From the NCBI RefSeq assembly GCF_002159335.1, contig NZ_NFHP01000001.1:310001-374000 (forward strand): a stretch of DNA of 64,000 bases. The letters run 5' to 3'. The position numbers and the translations under genes are program-made. Of this stretch, positions 42,694-51,669 are shown one piece after another. The notes under the pieces are model-generated. The model saw only the letters and a program-made list of their open reading frames with translations. It did not search any database and was not told the origin of the DNA. This DNA is from Collinsella sp. An7. Its GTDB lineage: Bacteria > Actinomycetota > Coriobacteriia > Coriobacteriales > Coriobacteriaceae. The first letter of the stretch is position 1, and each line of letters starts with the position of its first letter.

Positions 42694-43062
42694 ATGATTC
42701 AAATGCAAACCATGCTGAACGTTGCCGATAACTCCGGTGCGCGCAAGGTTCGCTGCATCAAGGTGCTTGGCGGTTCCAAGCGCCGCTATGCGGGGATCGG
42801 CGACGTGATCGTGGCGGCCGTCCAGGAGGCCACCCCGGGCGCCAACGTCAAGAAGAAGGACGTCGTCAAGTGCGTCGTCGTCCGCACGGTGAAGGAGGTC
42901 CGCCGCAAGGACGGTTCCTACATCCGCTTTGACGATAATGCCGCGGTCGTCATCAACAACGACGGCTCGCCCGTGGGCACCCGTATCTTCGGGCCCGTGG
43001 CGCGCGAGCTCCGCGACAAGAAGTACATGAAGATCGTCTCGCTTGCTCCCGAGACCCTGTAA
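42694..43062 (+). CDS. rplN: 50S ribosomal protein L14
   Basis: 122 residues, starting [35 protein letters not shown] and [13 protein letters not shown] are the family motifs. It contributes to bridges with 16S rRNA and the EF-binding side. The ATG is set by GGAGGAACTACC; an upstream in-frame extension is spacer. Confidence 0.97.
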   Translation: MIQMQTMLNVADNSGARKVRCIKVLGGSKRRYAGIGDVIVAAVQEATPGANVKKKDVVKCVVVRTVKEVRRKDGSYIRFDDNAAVVINNDGSPVGTRIFGPVARELRDKKYMKIVSLAPETL

Positions 43063-43081
43063 CAGAAAGGAGAGACTTCTC

Positions 43082-43408
43082 ATGGCTAAGATGTCCATCA
43101 AGAAGGGCGATACCGTCAAGATTCTCTCCGGCAAGGATCGCGGCAAGCAGGGCACCGTGCTCCGCGCCTATCCGGCAGAGGGCAAGATCAAGGTCGAGGG
43201 CGTGGCCATCGTCAAGAAGGCCGTCCGTCCCAACCAGCAGAACCAGACCGGCGGCATCGTGCCGCAGGAGGCCAAGATCGACGCCTCCAACGCCATGCTC
43301 GTCTGCCCCAAGTGCGGGCAGGCCACGCGCGTCGGCCACAAGCAGGGCGAGCTCGACGGTCACAAGACTGCCATCCGCGTCTGCAAGAAGTGCGGCGCTG
43401 AGTTCTAA
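43082..43408 (+). CDS. rplX: 50S ribosomal protein L24
   Basis: 108 residues: KKGDTVKILSGKDRGKQGTV (KOW motif) followed by GGIVPQEAKIDASNAMLVC. CPKCG and CKKCG form a zinc-ribbon pair seen in many actinobacterial L24. This assembly initiator is the last gene before a terminator, so the spc-type operon stops here and resumes with rplE 4.7 kb later. Confidence 0.97.
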   Translation: MAKMSIKKGDTVKILSGKDRGKQGTVLRAYPAEGKIKVEGVAIVKKAVRPNQQNQTGGIVPQEAKIDASNAMLVCPKCGQATRVGHKQGELDGHKTAIRVCKKCGAEF

Positions 43409-43440
43409 AAGAACCCGCGCACACCGCATGTGCTAGAAAA

Positions 43441-43475
43441 AGCCCGGTTGCCACACGGTAGCCGGGCTCTTTTTT
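43441..43475 (+). terminator. Terminator after rplX
   Basis: AGCCCGGTTGCC at 43441-43452 pairs (with one wobble and one mismatch) with GGTAGCCGGGCT at 43457-43468, then CTTTTTTG. It is clear evidence that the ribosomal transcript ends here. Confidence 0.88.
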
Positions 43476-43558
43476 GTGGCGGGATGTTGCGGGACGAGGT
43501 GGCCCTGGGGAGACGTGCACCCTTGCCGACGGGGCGAGACGGCGTACGTACTCTGAGG

Positions 43559-44248
43559 TTACCTGCGCGGGACGTTGGGAAAGAGTCGCTCGAAGCGCTG
43601 GGGGACCGGGGCCTCGATGCGGACGCGCTCCCCGGTGACGGGGTCGCCAAAGGCAAGCGAACGGGCGTGAAGCATGAGGCCGCGCGGGTCGGGGCGGCCA
43701 TAGAGGCCGTCGCCGAGGATGGGGAGCCCCGCATGGCTCAGGTGCACGCGGATCTGGTGTTTGCGCCCGGTCTCGATGGTCACGCTCAGCAGTGTGACCG
43801 TGCGCCCGCGGCGGCTAGTCTCAGCAATGCGCTTGGCATGCGTGACCGCCGGCTTGCCGGTACGGCTCACGCGCATGCGGCGCGCGTCGTGCCGGTCGCG
43901 CCCAATCGGTTGAGTAAAGGTGCGATGTCCCCAGGGAACGCGTCCAACCACGATGGCGAGGTAGCGCTTCTCGACGGCGTGCTCGGCGATGAGGCGGTCG
44001 TAGGCAGCCTGTGTTGCCTTGCTGCGCGAGAAGAGTACGACCCCCGAGGTATCGCGGTCGAGCCTGTTGAGCGCTTGCAGCTCAGCGGAACGGCTCGACG
44101 AGGGCTCCGGGGTGTCTTCCGCATCCAGCGCGGCGCGCACAAGGTCGGTGAGCGTCGGCAGGCCCGTGCCGTCGCCATGAACGATGATGCCGGCCGGTTT
44201 GTCGACCGCAACGAGCGTATCGCTCAGGTAGAGGATGGGCGCCTCCAC
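43559..44248 (-). CDS. RluA-family pseudouridine synthase
   Basis: A 229-residue RNA pseudouridine synthase without an S4 domain. LVAVDKPAGIIVHG opens the catalytic domain, LNRLDRDTSGVVLFS holds the catalytic Asp64, and the YLAIVVG, ETGRKHQIRVHL and LGDGLYG motifs follow. The target, rRNA or tRNA, cannot be deduced from sequence. The gene starts two bases after the U32 gene's stop and is cotranscribed with it on the minus strand. Confidence 0.9.
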   Translation of the reverse strand: MEAPILYLSDTLVAVDKPAGIIVHGDGTGLPTLTDLVRAALDAEDTPEPSSSRSAELQALNRLDRDTSGVVLFSRSKATQAAYDRLIAEHAVEKRYLAIVVGRVPWGHRTFTQPIGRDRHDARRMRVSRTGKPAVTHAKRIAETSRRGRTVTLLSVTIETGRKHQIRVHLSHAGLPILGDGLYGRPDPRGLMLHARSLAFGDPVTGERVRIEAPVPQRFERLFPNVPRR

Positions 44249-44250
44249 GG

Positions 44251-46851
44251 TTAATCGACCCCTACAAAGAGGCAGCCGGCAAAGGTGTCTGGCTCGCGCT
44301 CGGCAGGGCGACGGCCCGCTCGGACGGCCTCAAGGGCGCGGCGGACGTGCGCTACCTGCTCGGCCACCTCAGCGGGGCTATCGAGCGTACCGTCAACAAG
44401 CAGTCGCGAAACGCCTGCCTCAAGAAGCTGCGGGAGCTGAGGCGTTAAGTCGAGCGCCCGGTCGGTGTAGAGACGCGAGCGGCCGCGGATGTCGGTCTCG
44501 ACGGGAAAGCGCTTGCCGTCGATGTTCTTGAGCCACAGGCGCTTGGTGCGCAGGCGGCAGCGCGCGCAGTCGTGGATGCAGCGGTCGGCCACCTGTAGGA
44601 TGCAGTGCTCGCTCGTCATAACGCGGGGGCGGCCCGAGACCATAAGGCCAAGGGGGAGCGGGGTAGTGCGGGCGAGCTCGGCAATCTCGTTGAGAGTGAG
44701 CTCAGGCGAGAGCCAGGCTGCCTGCGCCCCGCGGTGTGCCAGGAAGTCGCGGCAGAACGTGTTGTGCACGGGAATGCACGAGCGCAGCTCAGCCAGGGCG
44801 TCCCGCTCTGCAGCAAGGGCAAGTTCGGAGATGTTGCCAACCGCCACGGGCAGCCCCGGCGCGACCCAACGGTCGAGTCGCTCGTGGTCACCCGCACGGC
44901 AGACCTCATCGAGCACGGGGATAATGCCAAGCTCAGAGGCGTGCTCAGGGTCGGTAACGCCGGCCTGCTCTAGCGCATCGGTGGAGACATAGATGCGCTC
45001 CGCTTCGGCCCGACGGGCGGCCTCCGCCGCCTCGAGCGAGGCGACGGAGGCGCAGATGACGGGCGTGAAGCTGCTGTGGCCTTCGGTACTCGTCGTCGTA
45101 TCGACAAGGCCAGCACGTTGGAGCGCGCGGCGGCAGGTGCGCAGGTCGAGCTTGCGGCCCGTCAACGCCTCGGCGCGTGTACGCGCGGGGACGAGGATAG
45201 CCCCCTCCAGCTCCGCGCACGCCTCGGTGCGTACGCGGTGCACGGCTGAGAAGCCCATGCCGCAGTCCTCGTCGAGCTCAATGGCAAACGACGCGGCCTC
45301 AAAGGGCGAGGAGCCCATGCGTCCCACATGTTCGATCAGATCGTCCGCCGTAACGGCGCGGCTGCGCGCCGTCTCGACGGTAAAGCCCTCGGCGCGTGCC
45401 GCCAGCGAAGGGTCTTCGCAGCAGGTGAGCTCCACAACAAAGGGCTCGCCGAGCCGTGCCACGATGCGCACGTCGACCGCTCGCTTGCGGGCAAACGGTC
45501 GGTGCAGGGCGGCGTCGGCCACATCGAGCGCCCGCTGACTACGGATGAGCCGCACCTTGCAGCCGGTGGGCATGGGGCGGGCGACCTCGACCTCAATCTC
45601 GGAGCCAGCGAAGGCATCTGCACGCACAAGGCCCGTCAGGAACTTGTCGGGCTCGCGGTCGTGCCGAAGCTCGAGCAGATCGCCCGCGCCCACCGGCGCA
45701 TCCAGCCGGATGCACGCCATGCCGCGCGCCCCGCGCGCCGCGTCGCGCATCGACTCGCCCTTGGTGCGTGCCCGGCGCGGCGTAAACCCCACAACCTCGC
45801 CCACGAGCTCGCCGCGGTTGTTGGAGCGTTCGTAGCTCATCATCTCGTCGCCCGAGCAACCCTCTTGGTAGGCGCTCGTAAAGTCGCGATTAAAGCACCG
45901 CTTGAGCTGCCGGTTACGTGCAGAGCGCTCAGAGTCGTCGGGCGTGCGTCCCTCCATGGCGGTGTCGAGGGCGCCGCGGTAGGCGTCCGTCACGGCAAAA
46001 ACGTACTCGGGGGCCTTCATGCGGCCCTCGAGCTTGAGCGCGTGCGCTCCGGCGGCGAGCAGCTCGGGAAGGAGCTCGACCGTGTTGTTGTCGCGCGGGC
46101 AGAGCGCACGCTCGCGGCCGGCAGGGGAGAGAACACGCCCCGATTCGTCTACCAGCTCGTAGGGCAGCCGACACGGCTGGGCGCACATGCCGCGGTTGGC
46201 GGACCGCCCGGCGCAGGCAAAGCTCGAGAGCAGACATACGCCCGAATACGAGAAGCAGATCGAGCCGTGGGCAAAGACCTCGAGCTCCACGGTGGGCTCG
46301 GCCTCGTGGATAGCGGCGATCTCAGGCACGGAGAGCTCGCGCGAGAGCGTCACGCGGTCGGCCCCGGCCTCGCGGCACCAGGCAACGCCGCGTGCGTCGT
46401 GGATATTGGCCTGCGTGGAGATGTGCGTCTCGACCTCAGGCATGCAGGCGCGCACGGCGGCAAAGAGTCCCCAGTCTTGGATGATGAAGGCGTCGGCTCC
46501 GAGCACCGCGCAGCGGCGGATGAGCTTGAGCGCGCGTGTGAGTTCGCTCTCCTTGATGACGATGTTCACCGTGACGTAGACGCGCGCACCTGCAAGATGC
46601 GCCGCGCGGCAGGCAGCCTCAAAGGAGTCGTCGGTAAAGTTCTCGGCCTTGCGACGGGCGTTAAAGGAGCCCATGCCGCAGTAGATGGCATCGGCGCCGG
46701 CGGCGAGCGCAGCGGTAAAGGCCTCGGGCCCGCCCGCAGGGGCAAGGAGCTCGGGGCGGGAGGCGCCGGCGCAGGAGGTCATCGCGGCGGGGGATGCCGG
46801 GACAGGGGCGGCGCAGCTGGTGGTGCCGGATGAAGCGAGGCGGTCGGTCAC
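44251..46851 (-). CDS. U32 peptidase-family protein (RlhA/YdcP-like, long form)
   Basis: An 866-residue protein. The N-terminal region has the U32 core: RPELLAPAGGPEAFTAALAA, ISTQANIHDARGVAWCREAG, EVFAHGSICFSYSG and the Cys cluster ANRGMCAQPCRLPYEL (with further Cys, likely an Fe-S site). A DUF3656-like middle and a second C-terminal domain with CIHDCARCRLRTKRLWLKN follow. Long U32 proteins of this plan include E. coli RlhA, which is needed for 23S rRNA C2501 hydroxylation; shorter ones act on tRNA U34. A role in RNA hydroxylation is thus more likely than proteolysis. The start is GTG 46851 after CAAGGAG. Confidence 0.88.
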   Translation of the reverse strand: MTDRLASSGTTSCAAPVPASPAAMTSCAGASRPELLAPAGGPEAFTAALAAGADAIYCGMGSFNARRKAENFTDDSFEAACRAAHLAGARVYVTVNIVIKESELTRALKLIRRCAVLGADAFIIQDWGLFAAVRACMPEVETHISTQANIHDARGVAWCREAGADRVTLSRELSVPEIAAIHEAEPTVELEVFAHGSICFSYSGVCLLSSFACAGRSANRGMCAQPCRLPYELVDESGRVLSPAGRERALCPRDNNTVELLPELLAAGAHALKLEGRMKAPEYVFAVTDAYRGALDTAMEGRTPDDSERSARNRQLKRCFNRDFTSAYQEGCSGDEMMSYERSNNRGELVGEVVGFTPRRARTKGESMRDAARGARGMACIRLDAPVGAGDLLELRHDREPDKFLTGLVRADAFAGSEIEVEVARPMPTGCKVRLIRSQRALDVADAALHRPFARKRAVDVRIVARLGEPFVVELTCCEDPSLAARAEGFTVETARSRAVTADDLIEHVGRMGSSPFEAASFAIELDEDCGMGFSAVHRVRTEACAELEGAILVPARTRAEALTGRKLDLRTCRRALQRAGLVDTTTSTEGHSSFTPVICASVASLEAAEAARRAEAERIYVSTDALEQAGVTDPEHASELGIIPVLDEVCRAGDHERLDRWVAPGLPVAVGNISELALAAERDALAELRSCIPVHNTFCRDFLAHRGAQAAWLSPELTLNEIAELARTTPLPLGLMVSGRPRVMTSEHCILQVADRCIHDCARCRLRTKRLWLKNIDGKRFPVETDIRGRSRLYTDRALDLTPQLPQLLEAGVSRLLVDGTLDSPAEVAEQVAHVRRALEAVRAGRRPAEREPDTFAGCLFVGVD

Positions 46852-47040
46852 GGGTGGAACTCCTTGTGACGATACGGGTGCACAACAGATAAATGCCTGT
46901 TAGGTATAGCAAAAGGAACGGGTGCGGTGGTGGAGGAGTGGTGAGGGCGGCGTGGCGTACGTGCGCCCGTGCGGCGTGGCTGCGCGTTCACGCGCGTTCA
47001 CGCGCCTGCGAGCTGTTCCACGCGGCGGCTCTACTACCAG

Positions 47041-47099
47041 GCTCTCACTTACGACCCGAGGTCGGCCTAAAGGGATGAGTTCGGGCCCTAAGTGAGAGC
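47041..47099. repeat. 11-bp inverted repeat in the 46852-47218 gap
   Basis: GCTCTCACTTA at 47041-47051 is complementary to 47089-47099. The 367-base gap also holds the EIIA terminator below and no gene. Confidence 0.5.
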
Positions 47100-47155
47100 G
47101 TAATTCGCGATTCGGCAAGTAGCCTCCTCATGCGCTGCTGCATGGCGGCAAAGAA

Positions 47156-47186
47156 AAACCTCCCCGGCGCTCTGCCGGGGAGGTTT
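47156..47186 (-). terminator. Terminator of the EIIA gene
   Basis: On the minus strand AAACCTCCCCGGC pairs with GCCGGGGAGGTTT (13 bp each, five-base loop) and is followed by a T-run. It is 33 bases past the EIIA stop. Confidence 0.88.
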
Positions 47187-47218
47187 CTGTGCACGTGGAG
47201 AACTGTGACGCGTTTAGC

Positions 47219-47755
47219 CTACTTGCGCACGACCTTGACCACAGGGGTGCCGGCGGTAACGGCGGACTCGGGCTCAACCATAAGCTCCACGTCGGCAAAC
47301 TCGGCGGTGTTGGAGACGGCGACCACAACGCAGTCGGGGTAGCCGGCAGCCTTGATCTTGGCGCGGTCCATCTTGATGATGGGCTGGCCCGCCTTGACGT
47401 AGTCGCCCTGCGTGACGTAGCCCGTAAAGCCATCGCCCTGCATGTTCACGGTGTCAACGCCAATGTGCACGAGCACCTCGACGCCGTCGGAGGTGGCAAG
47501 ACCCACGGCATGACCCATGGTAACGGTCACGGCGCCAGAGACGGGCGCGTAGACAATCTCGTCATCGGGCCATACGGCGCAGCCCTTGCCGAGCACCTCG
47601 CCGGAGAAGACCGGATCGGGTACGTCCTTCATGGCAATGACGCGGCCGTTAGCGGGAGCGCAAAGCGTGTCGGCAGCCTCGGTGGCGGCAACGGCGGCGG
47701 GCTTGGCCGGAGCGGCGGGCTCGGCCTTCTTCTTGAACATGTCGAACAGACCCAT
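47219..47755 (-). CDS. PTS glucose-type EIIA component (stand-alone)
   Basis: A 178-residue EIIA of the glucose superfamily. An Ala/Pro-rich N-terminal arm (FKKKAEPAAPAKPAAVAA) precedes the domain. GRVIAMKDVPDPVFSG, the phosphate-stabilising His82 in MGHAVGL and the phospho-acceptor His97 in VEVLVHIGVDTV are intact. It relays phosphate from HPr to an EIIBC encoded elsewhere and may regulate non-PTS uptake. The ATG follows GAAGGAGTTACCC; TATACT on the minus strand at 47792-47797 is a likely -10. Confidence 0.93.
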   Translation of the reverse strand: MGLFDMFKKKAEPAAPAKPAAVAATEAADTLCAPANGRVIAMKDVPDPVFSGEVLGKGCAVWPDDEIVYAPVSGAVTVTMGHAVGLATSDGVEVLVHIGVDTVNMQGDGFTGYVTQGDYVKAGQPIIKMDRAKIKAAGYPDCVVVAVSNTAEFADVELMVEPESAVTAGTPVVKVVRK

Positions 47756-48133
47756 GGGTAACTCCTTCTGCGGAATCGATAGATAGAACTTAGTATAGAC
47801 CCCAAAGCTAGCAGCGGGTGTGGTGACGGGTGCGTTTTTCTCCCGCCCGCGCGCCGTCGGGCGCATCGGCCCCAATCGCCCTGCATGCAGGCAATTGTGG
47901 AAATCCGCAGCTTCGCGACTTTTTCTGGCATTTGCCGTCCAAGACGCGTATCATACCGACTCGTATTGCCCGGCTCCTGCCGGCCATTCGCCGTGTCGCG
48001 ACAGACTCTTCGCAGCACGGTGCGGCAGGAGGCACGAGGACAACCCGAGCGCCTGCGCGCCCGCTCGCACGCCGAGAAACCGCGCTCGCCAAGAGGCCAC
48101 GCCCCGTGCTTAAAACCCCAGAAGGAGTTCAAG

Positions 48134-48691
48134 ATGGCAGAAGAGAAGTACGTTCCGCGCCTCAAGGCCAAGTACCTCAACGAGGTCAAGGCCGAGATGC
48201 AGGAGAAGTTCCACTACAAGAACGTCATGGAGATCCCCAAGTTCGAGAAGATCGTCGTGAACATGGGCGTTGGCGAGGCTGCCACCGACTCCAAGGCTAT
48301 CGACGGCGCCGTGCGCGATCTGCGCGCCATCACCGGCCAGCAGCCGATGATCACCCGCGCCCGCAAGTCCATCGCCTCGTTCCGCCTGCGTGCCGGCATG
48401 CCGATCGGCGCCAAGGTGACCCTGCGCGGCGACCGCATGTGGGAGTTCTTCGACCGCCTCACCGCGGTGGCCATCCCCCGTATCCGCGACTTCCGCGGTA
48501 TCTCCCCCAAGAGCTTCGACGGCCGTGGTAACTTCTCCATGGGCGTGACCGAGCAGCTCATCTTCCCCGAGATCGACTTCGATTCCGTCGACCGCACCCG
48601 CGGCATGGACATCACCATCGTCACCACCGCGAAGACGGACGAGGAGGCCAAGGCCCTTCTCGACTTCTTCGGTTTCCCGTTCAAGAAGTAG
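48134..48691 (+). CDS. rplE: 50S ribosomal protein L5
   Basis: A 185-residue 5S rRNA binder. [49 protein letters not shown] and [11 protein letters not shown] are diagnostic. AGAAGGAGTTCAAG precedes the ATG. It opens the second part of the spc operon, and a promoter must lie in the 378-base gap upstream (a TATCAT at 47949-47954 is a weak candidate). No other gene is in that gap. Confidence 0.97.
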   Translation: MAEEKYVPRLKAKYLNEVKAEMQEKFHYKNVMEIPKFEKIVVNMGVGEAATDSKAIDGAVRDLRAITGQQPMITRARKSIASFRLRAGMPIGAKVTLRGDRMWEFFDRLTAVAIPRIRDFRGISPKSFDGRGNFSMGVTEQLIFPEIDFDSVDRTRGMDITIVTTAKTDEEAKALLDFFGFPFKK

Positions 48692-48764
48692 TCGAGCTTG
48701 TCGCCGGCCGGGGTGCCACGCCCCGGCCGGCGGCGGCATGAGAAAACGTGTTAGGAGGTAATCA

Positions 48765-48950
48765 GTGGCTAAGACATCGATGATCGTCAAGCAGCAGCGC
48801 AAGCAGAAGTTCTCGACGCGCGAGTACACGCGTTGCCAGCGTTGCGGCCGTCCGCACTCGGTCTACCGCAAGTTCGGCCTGTGCCGTGTCTGCTTCCGCG
48901 AGCTTGCGCTCAAGGGCGAGCTTCCCGGCATCAAGAAGGCCAGCTGGTAA
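48765..48950 (+). CDS. rpsZ: 30S ribosomal protein S14 type Z
   Basis: 61 residues. [20 protein letters not shown] is the zinc-ribbon form of S14, and [16 protein letters not shown] is the short N-terminus. GTG start at 48765 after TTAGGAGGTAATCA. Confidence 0.96.
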   Translation: MAKTSMIVKQQRKQKFSTREYTRCQRCGRPHSVYRKFGLCRVCFRELALKGELPGIKKASW

Positions 48951-49086
48951 GTCACTGCCAGCGCCTGTCCCGTCCGGAGCACCTGCGGGCGGCAGGCAGG
49001 GAAGAGCGCGCGTAGCCGAAGGCTCAGCCGTTATGGGCGGCTGAGAACCGTACGCGCGAGTTCATCAAGAACGAAGGAGAATCTGC

Positions 49087-49485
49087 ATGAACCTCACTGA
49101 CCCGATCGCAGACATGCTCACGCGTATCCGCAACGCGAATGCTGCGAACAAGGCCACGGTCTCGATGCCGAGCAGCAAGAAGCTCGTCGAGATCGCCCGC
49201 GTTATCTACGAGGAGGGCTACATCGAGGGGTACACCGTCGAGGACACCACCCCCGCCAAGACCCTCACAATCACCCTCAAGTACGGTCCCAAGAAGCAGA
49301 AGGTCATCACCGGCATCCGCCGTATCTCCAAGCCGGGCCTGCGCAAGTACGCCGGCGTGGCCGACCTTCCCCGCGTCCGCGGCGGTCTGGGCACTGCCAT
49401 CGTTTCCACCTCGAGCGGCGTCATGTGCGATCGCGACTGCCGTAAGAAGGGCGTGGGCGGCGAGATCGTCGCTTACGTCTGGTAA
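49087..49485 (+). CDS. rpsH: 30S ribosomal protein S8
   Basis: 132 residues: [33 protein letters not shown] and [20 protein letters not shown]. It is a primary 16S binder and, in E. coli, the repressor of the spc operon. GAAGGAGAATCTGC precedes the ATG. Confidence 0.97.
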   Translation: MNLTDPIADMLTRIRNANAANKATVSMPSSKKLVEIARVIYEEGYIEGYTVEDTTPAKTLTITLKYGPKKQKVITGIRRISKPGLRKYAGVADLPRVRGGLGTAIVSTSSGVMCDRDCRKKGVGGEIVAYVW

Positions 49486-49517
49486 ACGGTTCGGCGCGTA
49501 GAAGGAAAGGAGACACC

Positions 49518-50054
49518 GTGTCCCGTATCGGTAAGAAGCCTGTCCAGATTCCCGCCGGAGTCGAAGTGGCAGTCGACGGTTCGCTCATCACCGTCAAGGG
49601 CCCCAAGGGCCAGCTCGAGCTCGAGATGTACGATCGTCTGAGCATCGAGATCGAGGATAACGTCCTCACCGTCGTTCGTCCCGACGACGAGCGCGACACC
49701 CGCGCCCGCCATGGTCTCACCCGCGCCCTCATCCAGAACATGGTCGTGGGCGTGTCCGAGGGTTACACCAAGGCGCTCGAGCTCGCGGGCGTTGGCTACC
49801 GTGTGCAGCTCAAGGGCAAGGACCTCGAGCTCTCGCTCGGCTACTCGCACCCTGTGATCTACACCGCCCCCGAGGGCATCACCTTCGAGGTGCCCGACAA
49901 CACGCACATCAACGTGAAGGGCATCGATAAGCAGCAGGTTGGCCAGGTTGCCGCCGAGATCCGCGGCAAGCGTCCCCCCGAGCCCTACAAGGGCAAGGGC
50001 ATCCACTACGTGGGTGAGCACATCCGCCGCAAGCTCGGTAAGGCCGCCAAGTAG
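49518..50054 (+). CDS. rplF: 50S ribosomal protein L6
   Basis: 178 residues with two RNA-binding repeats. [20 protein letters not shown] and the [21 protein letters not shown]-terminal signature identify it. GTG start after GGAAAGGAGACACC. Confidence 0.97.
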   Translation: MSRIGKKPVQIPAGVEVAVDGSLITVKGPKGQLELEMYDRLSIEIEDNVLTVVRPDDERDTRARHGLTRALIQNMVVGVSEGYTKALELAGVGYRVQLKGKDLELSLGYSHPVIYTAPEGITFEVPDNTHINVKGIDKQQVGQVAAEIRGKRPPEPYKGKGIHYVGEHIRRKLGKAAK

Positions 50055-50126
50055 CCTCCGCGCGCCAACAACTAAGTCCCGCACCCCGTCAGGTGCTGGC
50101 ACGATCCTTTTGAAGGAGATAGAACG

Positions 50127-50489
50127 ATGGATAAGAACAAAGCGAAGCTCGCGGGCCTCAAGCGCCGTCAGCGTCGCGTGCGCGGCAAGATCTTCGGCAC
50201 GCCCGAGCGTCCGCGTCTGCGCGTGGTGCGCACCAACGCCAACATCTACGCCATGATCGTCGACGACACCAAGGGTCACACCCTCGTCTCCGCCTCCACG
50301 CTCGAGGCTGAGTTCAAGGGCGGCCACAACTCCAACAAGGAGGCTGCTGAGAAGATCGGCGAGCTCGTTGGCAAGCGCGCCATCGAGGCCGGGATCAAGC
50401 AGGTGACGTTCGACCGTGGTGGCCGTATCTACCACGGCCGCGTGAAGGCCCTCGCCGACGGCGCCCGTGCCGCCGGCCTCGAGTTCTAG
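50127..50489 (+). CDS. rplR: 50S ribosomal protein L18
   Basis: A 120-residue 5S rRNA binder. [30 protein letters not shown] and the ending [20 protein letters not shown] are conserved. GAAGGAGATAGAACG precedes the ATG. Confidence 0.97.
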   Translation: MDKNKAKLAGLKRRQRRVRGKIFGTPERPRLRVVRTNANIYAMIVDDTKGHTLVSASTLEAEFKGGHNSNKEAAEKIGELVGKRAIEAGIKQVTFDRGGRIYHGRVKALADGARAAGLEF

Positions 50490-50503
50490 GAGGTAGTGAG
50501 CAC

Positions 50504-51031
50504 ATGGCTCGTAATCGAGATAACAAGCAGCGCGAGGCCTCCGAGTTCGAGGAGCGCGTCGTCTTCATCAACCGTGTTTCCAAGACCGTCAAGGGCGGCC
50601 GCCGCATGAGCCTCGTGGCGCTCGTCGTCGTGGGTGACGGCAAGGGCAACGTGGGTCTGGGCATGGGCAAGTCGGCCGAGGTGCCGCTGGCCATCTCCAA
50701 GGCCTCGCTCGACGCCAAGAAGAACATGTTCCACGTGCCCGTGACCGAGACCGGCACCATCCCGCACGAGGTCGAGGGTCACTTTGGCGCTGGCAAGATC
50801 ATCATCAAGCCCGCTATCGAGGGTACCGGCGTTATCGCCGGTGGCGCCGTGCGCCCCCTCTTCGAGCTGGCCGGCATCAAGAACGTCCTCTCCAAGTCGC
50901 TCGGTACCGACAACGGCCTCAACATCATCAAGGCCGCTGCCGAGGGCCTCAAGGAGCTCTCGAGCCCCGAGGAGGTTGCGGAGCGCCGCGGCCTCACCGT
51001 CGCTCAGATGTTCGTCGGTAAGGAGCAGTAA
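50504..51031 (+). CDS. rpsE: 30S ribosomal protein S5
   Basis: 175 residues: [39 protein letters not shown] and [20 protein letters not shown]. It is involved in decoding accuracy and mRNA unwinding, and in spectinomycin binding. Starts 14 bases after rplR. Confidence 0.97.
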   Translation: MARNRDNKQREASEFEERVVFINRVSKTVKGGRRMSLVALVVVGDGKGNVGLGMGKSAEVPLAISKASLDAKKNMFHVPVTETGTIPHEVEGHFGAGKIIIKPAIEGTGVIAGGAVRPLFELAGIKNVLSKSLGTDNGLNIIKAAAEGLKELSSPEEVAERRGLTVAQMFVGKEQ

Positions 51032-51033
51032 CG

Positions 51034-51216
51034 ATGGCTGACACCATTACGATCAAGCAGGTCCGCAGCACCAACGGCTGCAAGCAGGACCAGGTGCGCA
51101 CGGTCAAGGCCCTCGGCCTGCGTCGCATCAACGACACGCACACGATCACCGACAACGAGTCGGTTCGTGGGATGATCTTCAAGGTCAAGCACCTTGTTGA
51201 GATTGTAGAGGAGTAA
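51034..51216 (+). CDS. rpmD: 50S ribosomal protein L30
   Basis: 60 residues: [37 protein letters not shown]. Two bases separate it from rpsE and three from rplO, showing tight coupling. Confidence 0.95.
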   Translation: MADTITIKQVRSTNGCKQDQVRTVKALGLRRINDTHTITDNESVRGMIFKVKHLVEIVEE

Positions 51217-51219
51217 CCC

Positions 51220-51669
51220 ATGCAGCTTCACGATCTTACTCCGGCGCCGGGTTCGACGCACCGCCGCAAGCGCATCGGCCGCGGCAACTCCTCTGGTCAC
51301 GGCACCACTGCGGGCCGCGGCCAGAAGGGCCAGCTCTCCCGCTCCGGTGGCGGCAAGGGCGCCGGTTTTGAGGGTGGCCAGACCCCGCTCGCGATGCGTC
51401 TGCCCAAGCTCCCGGGCTTCCGCAACCCGCGTCGCATCGAGTACAAGGCCATCAACATTGCCCGTCTCGACGAGAAGTTCGAGGACGGTGCGGTGATCGA
51501 CGGCGCCGCGCTCGTGGCCGCCGGCATCACCAAGAAGGAGTTCGAGCCCGTCAAGATTCTTGGTGAGGGCGAGACCACCAAGAAGTTCACCGTCAAGGTC
51601 GATAAGGTCTCGGCTTCTGCCAAGGCCAAGATCGAGGCGGCTGGAGGGTCGGTCGAGCTCCCGTGCTAA
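51220..51669 (+). CDS. rplO: 50S ribosomal protein L15
   Basis: 149 residues with the Gly/Arg-rich N-terminal extension HRRKRIGRGNSSGHGTTAGR and RLPKLPGFRNPRR. Its last seven bases overlap the secY start. Confidence 0.96.
   Translation: MQLHDLTPAPGSTHRRKRIGRGNSSGHGTTAGRGQKGQLSRSGGGKGAGFEGGQTPLAMRLPKLPGFRNPRRIEYKAINIARLDEKFEDGAVIDGAALVAAGITKKEFEPVKILGEGETTKKFTVKVDKVSASAKAKIEAAGGSVELPC

Noticed and set aside
47756-48133. Coding extension upstream of rplE
   Set aside because: An in-frame extension exists, but L5 homology and GAAGGAG place the start at 48134, and the upstream part has no conserved sequence.
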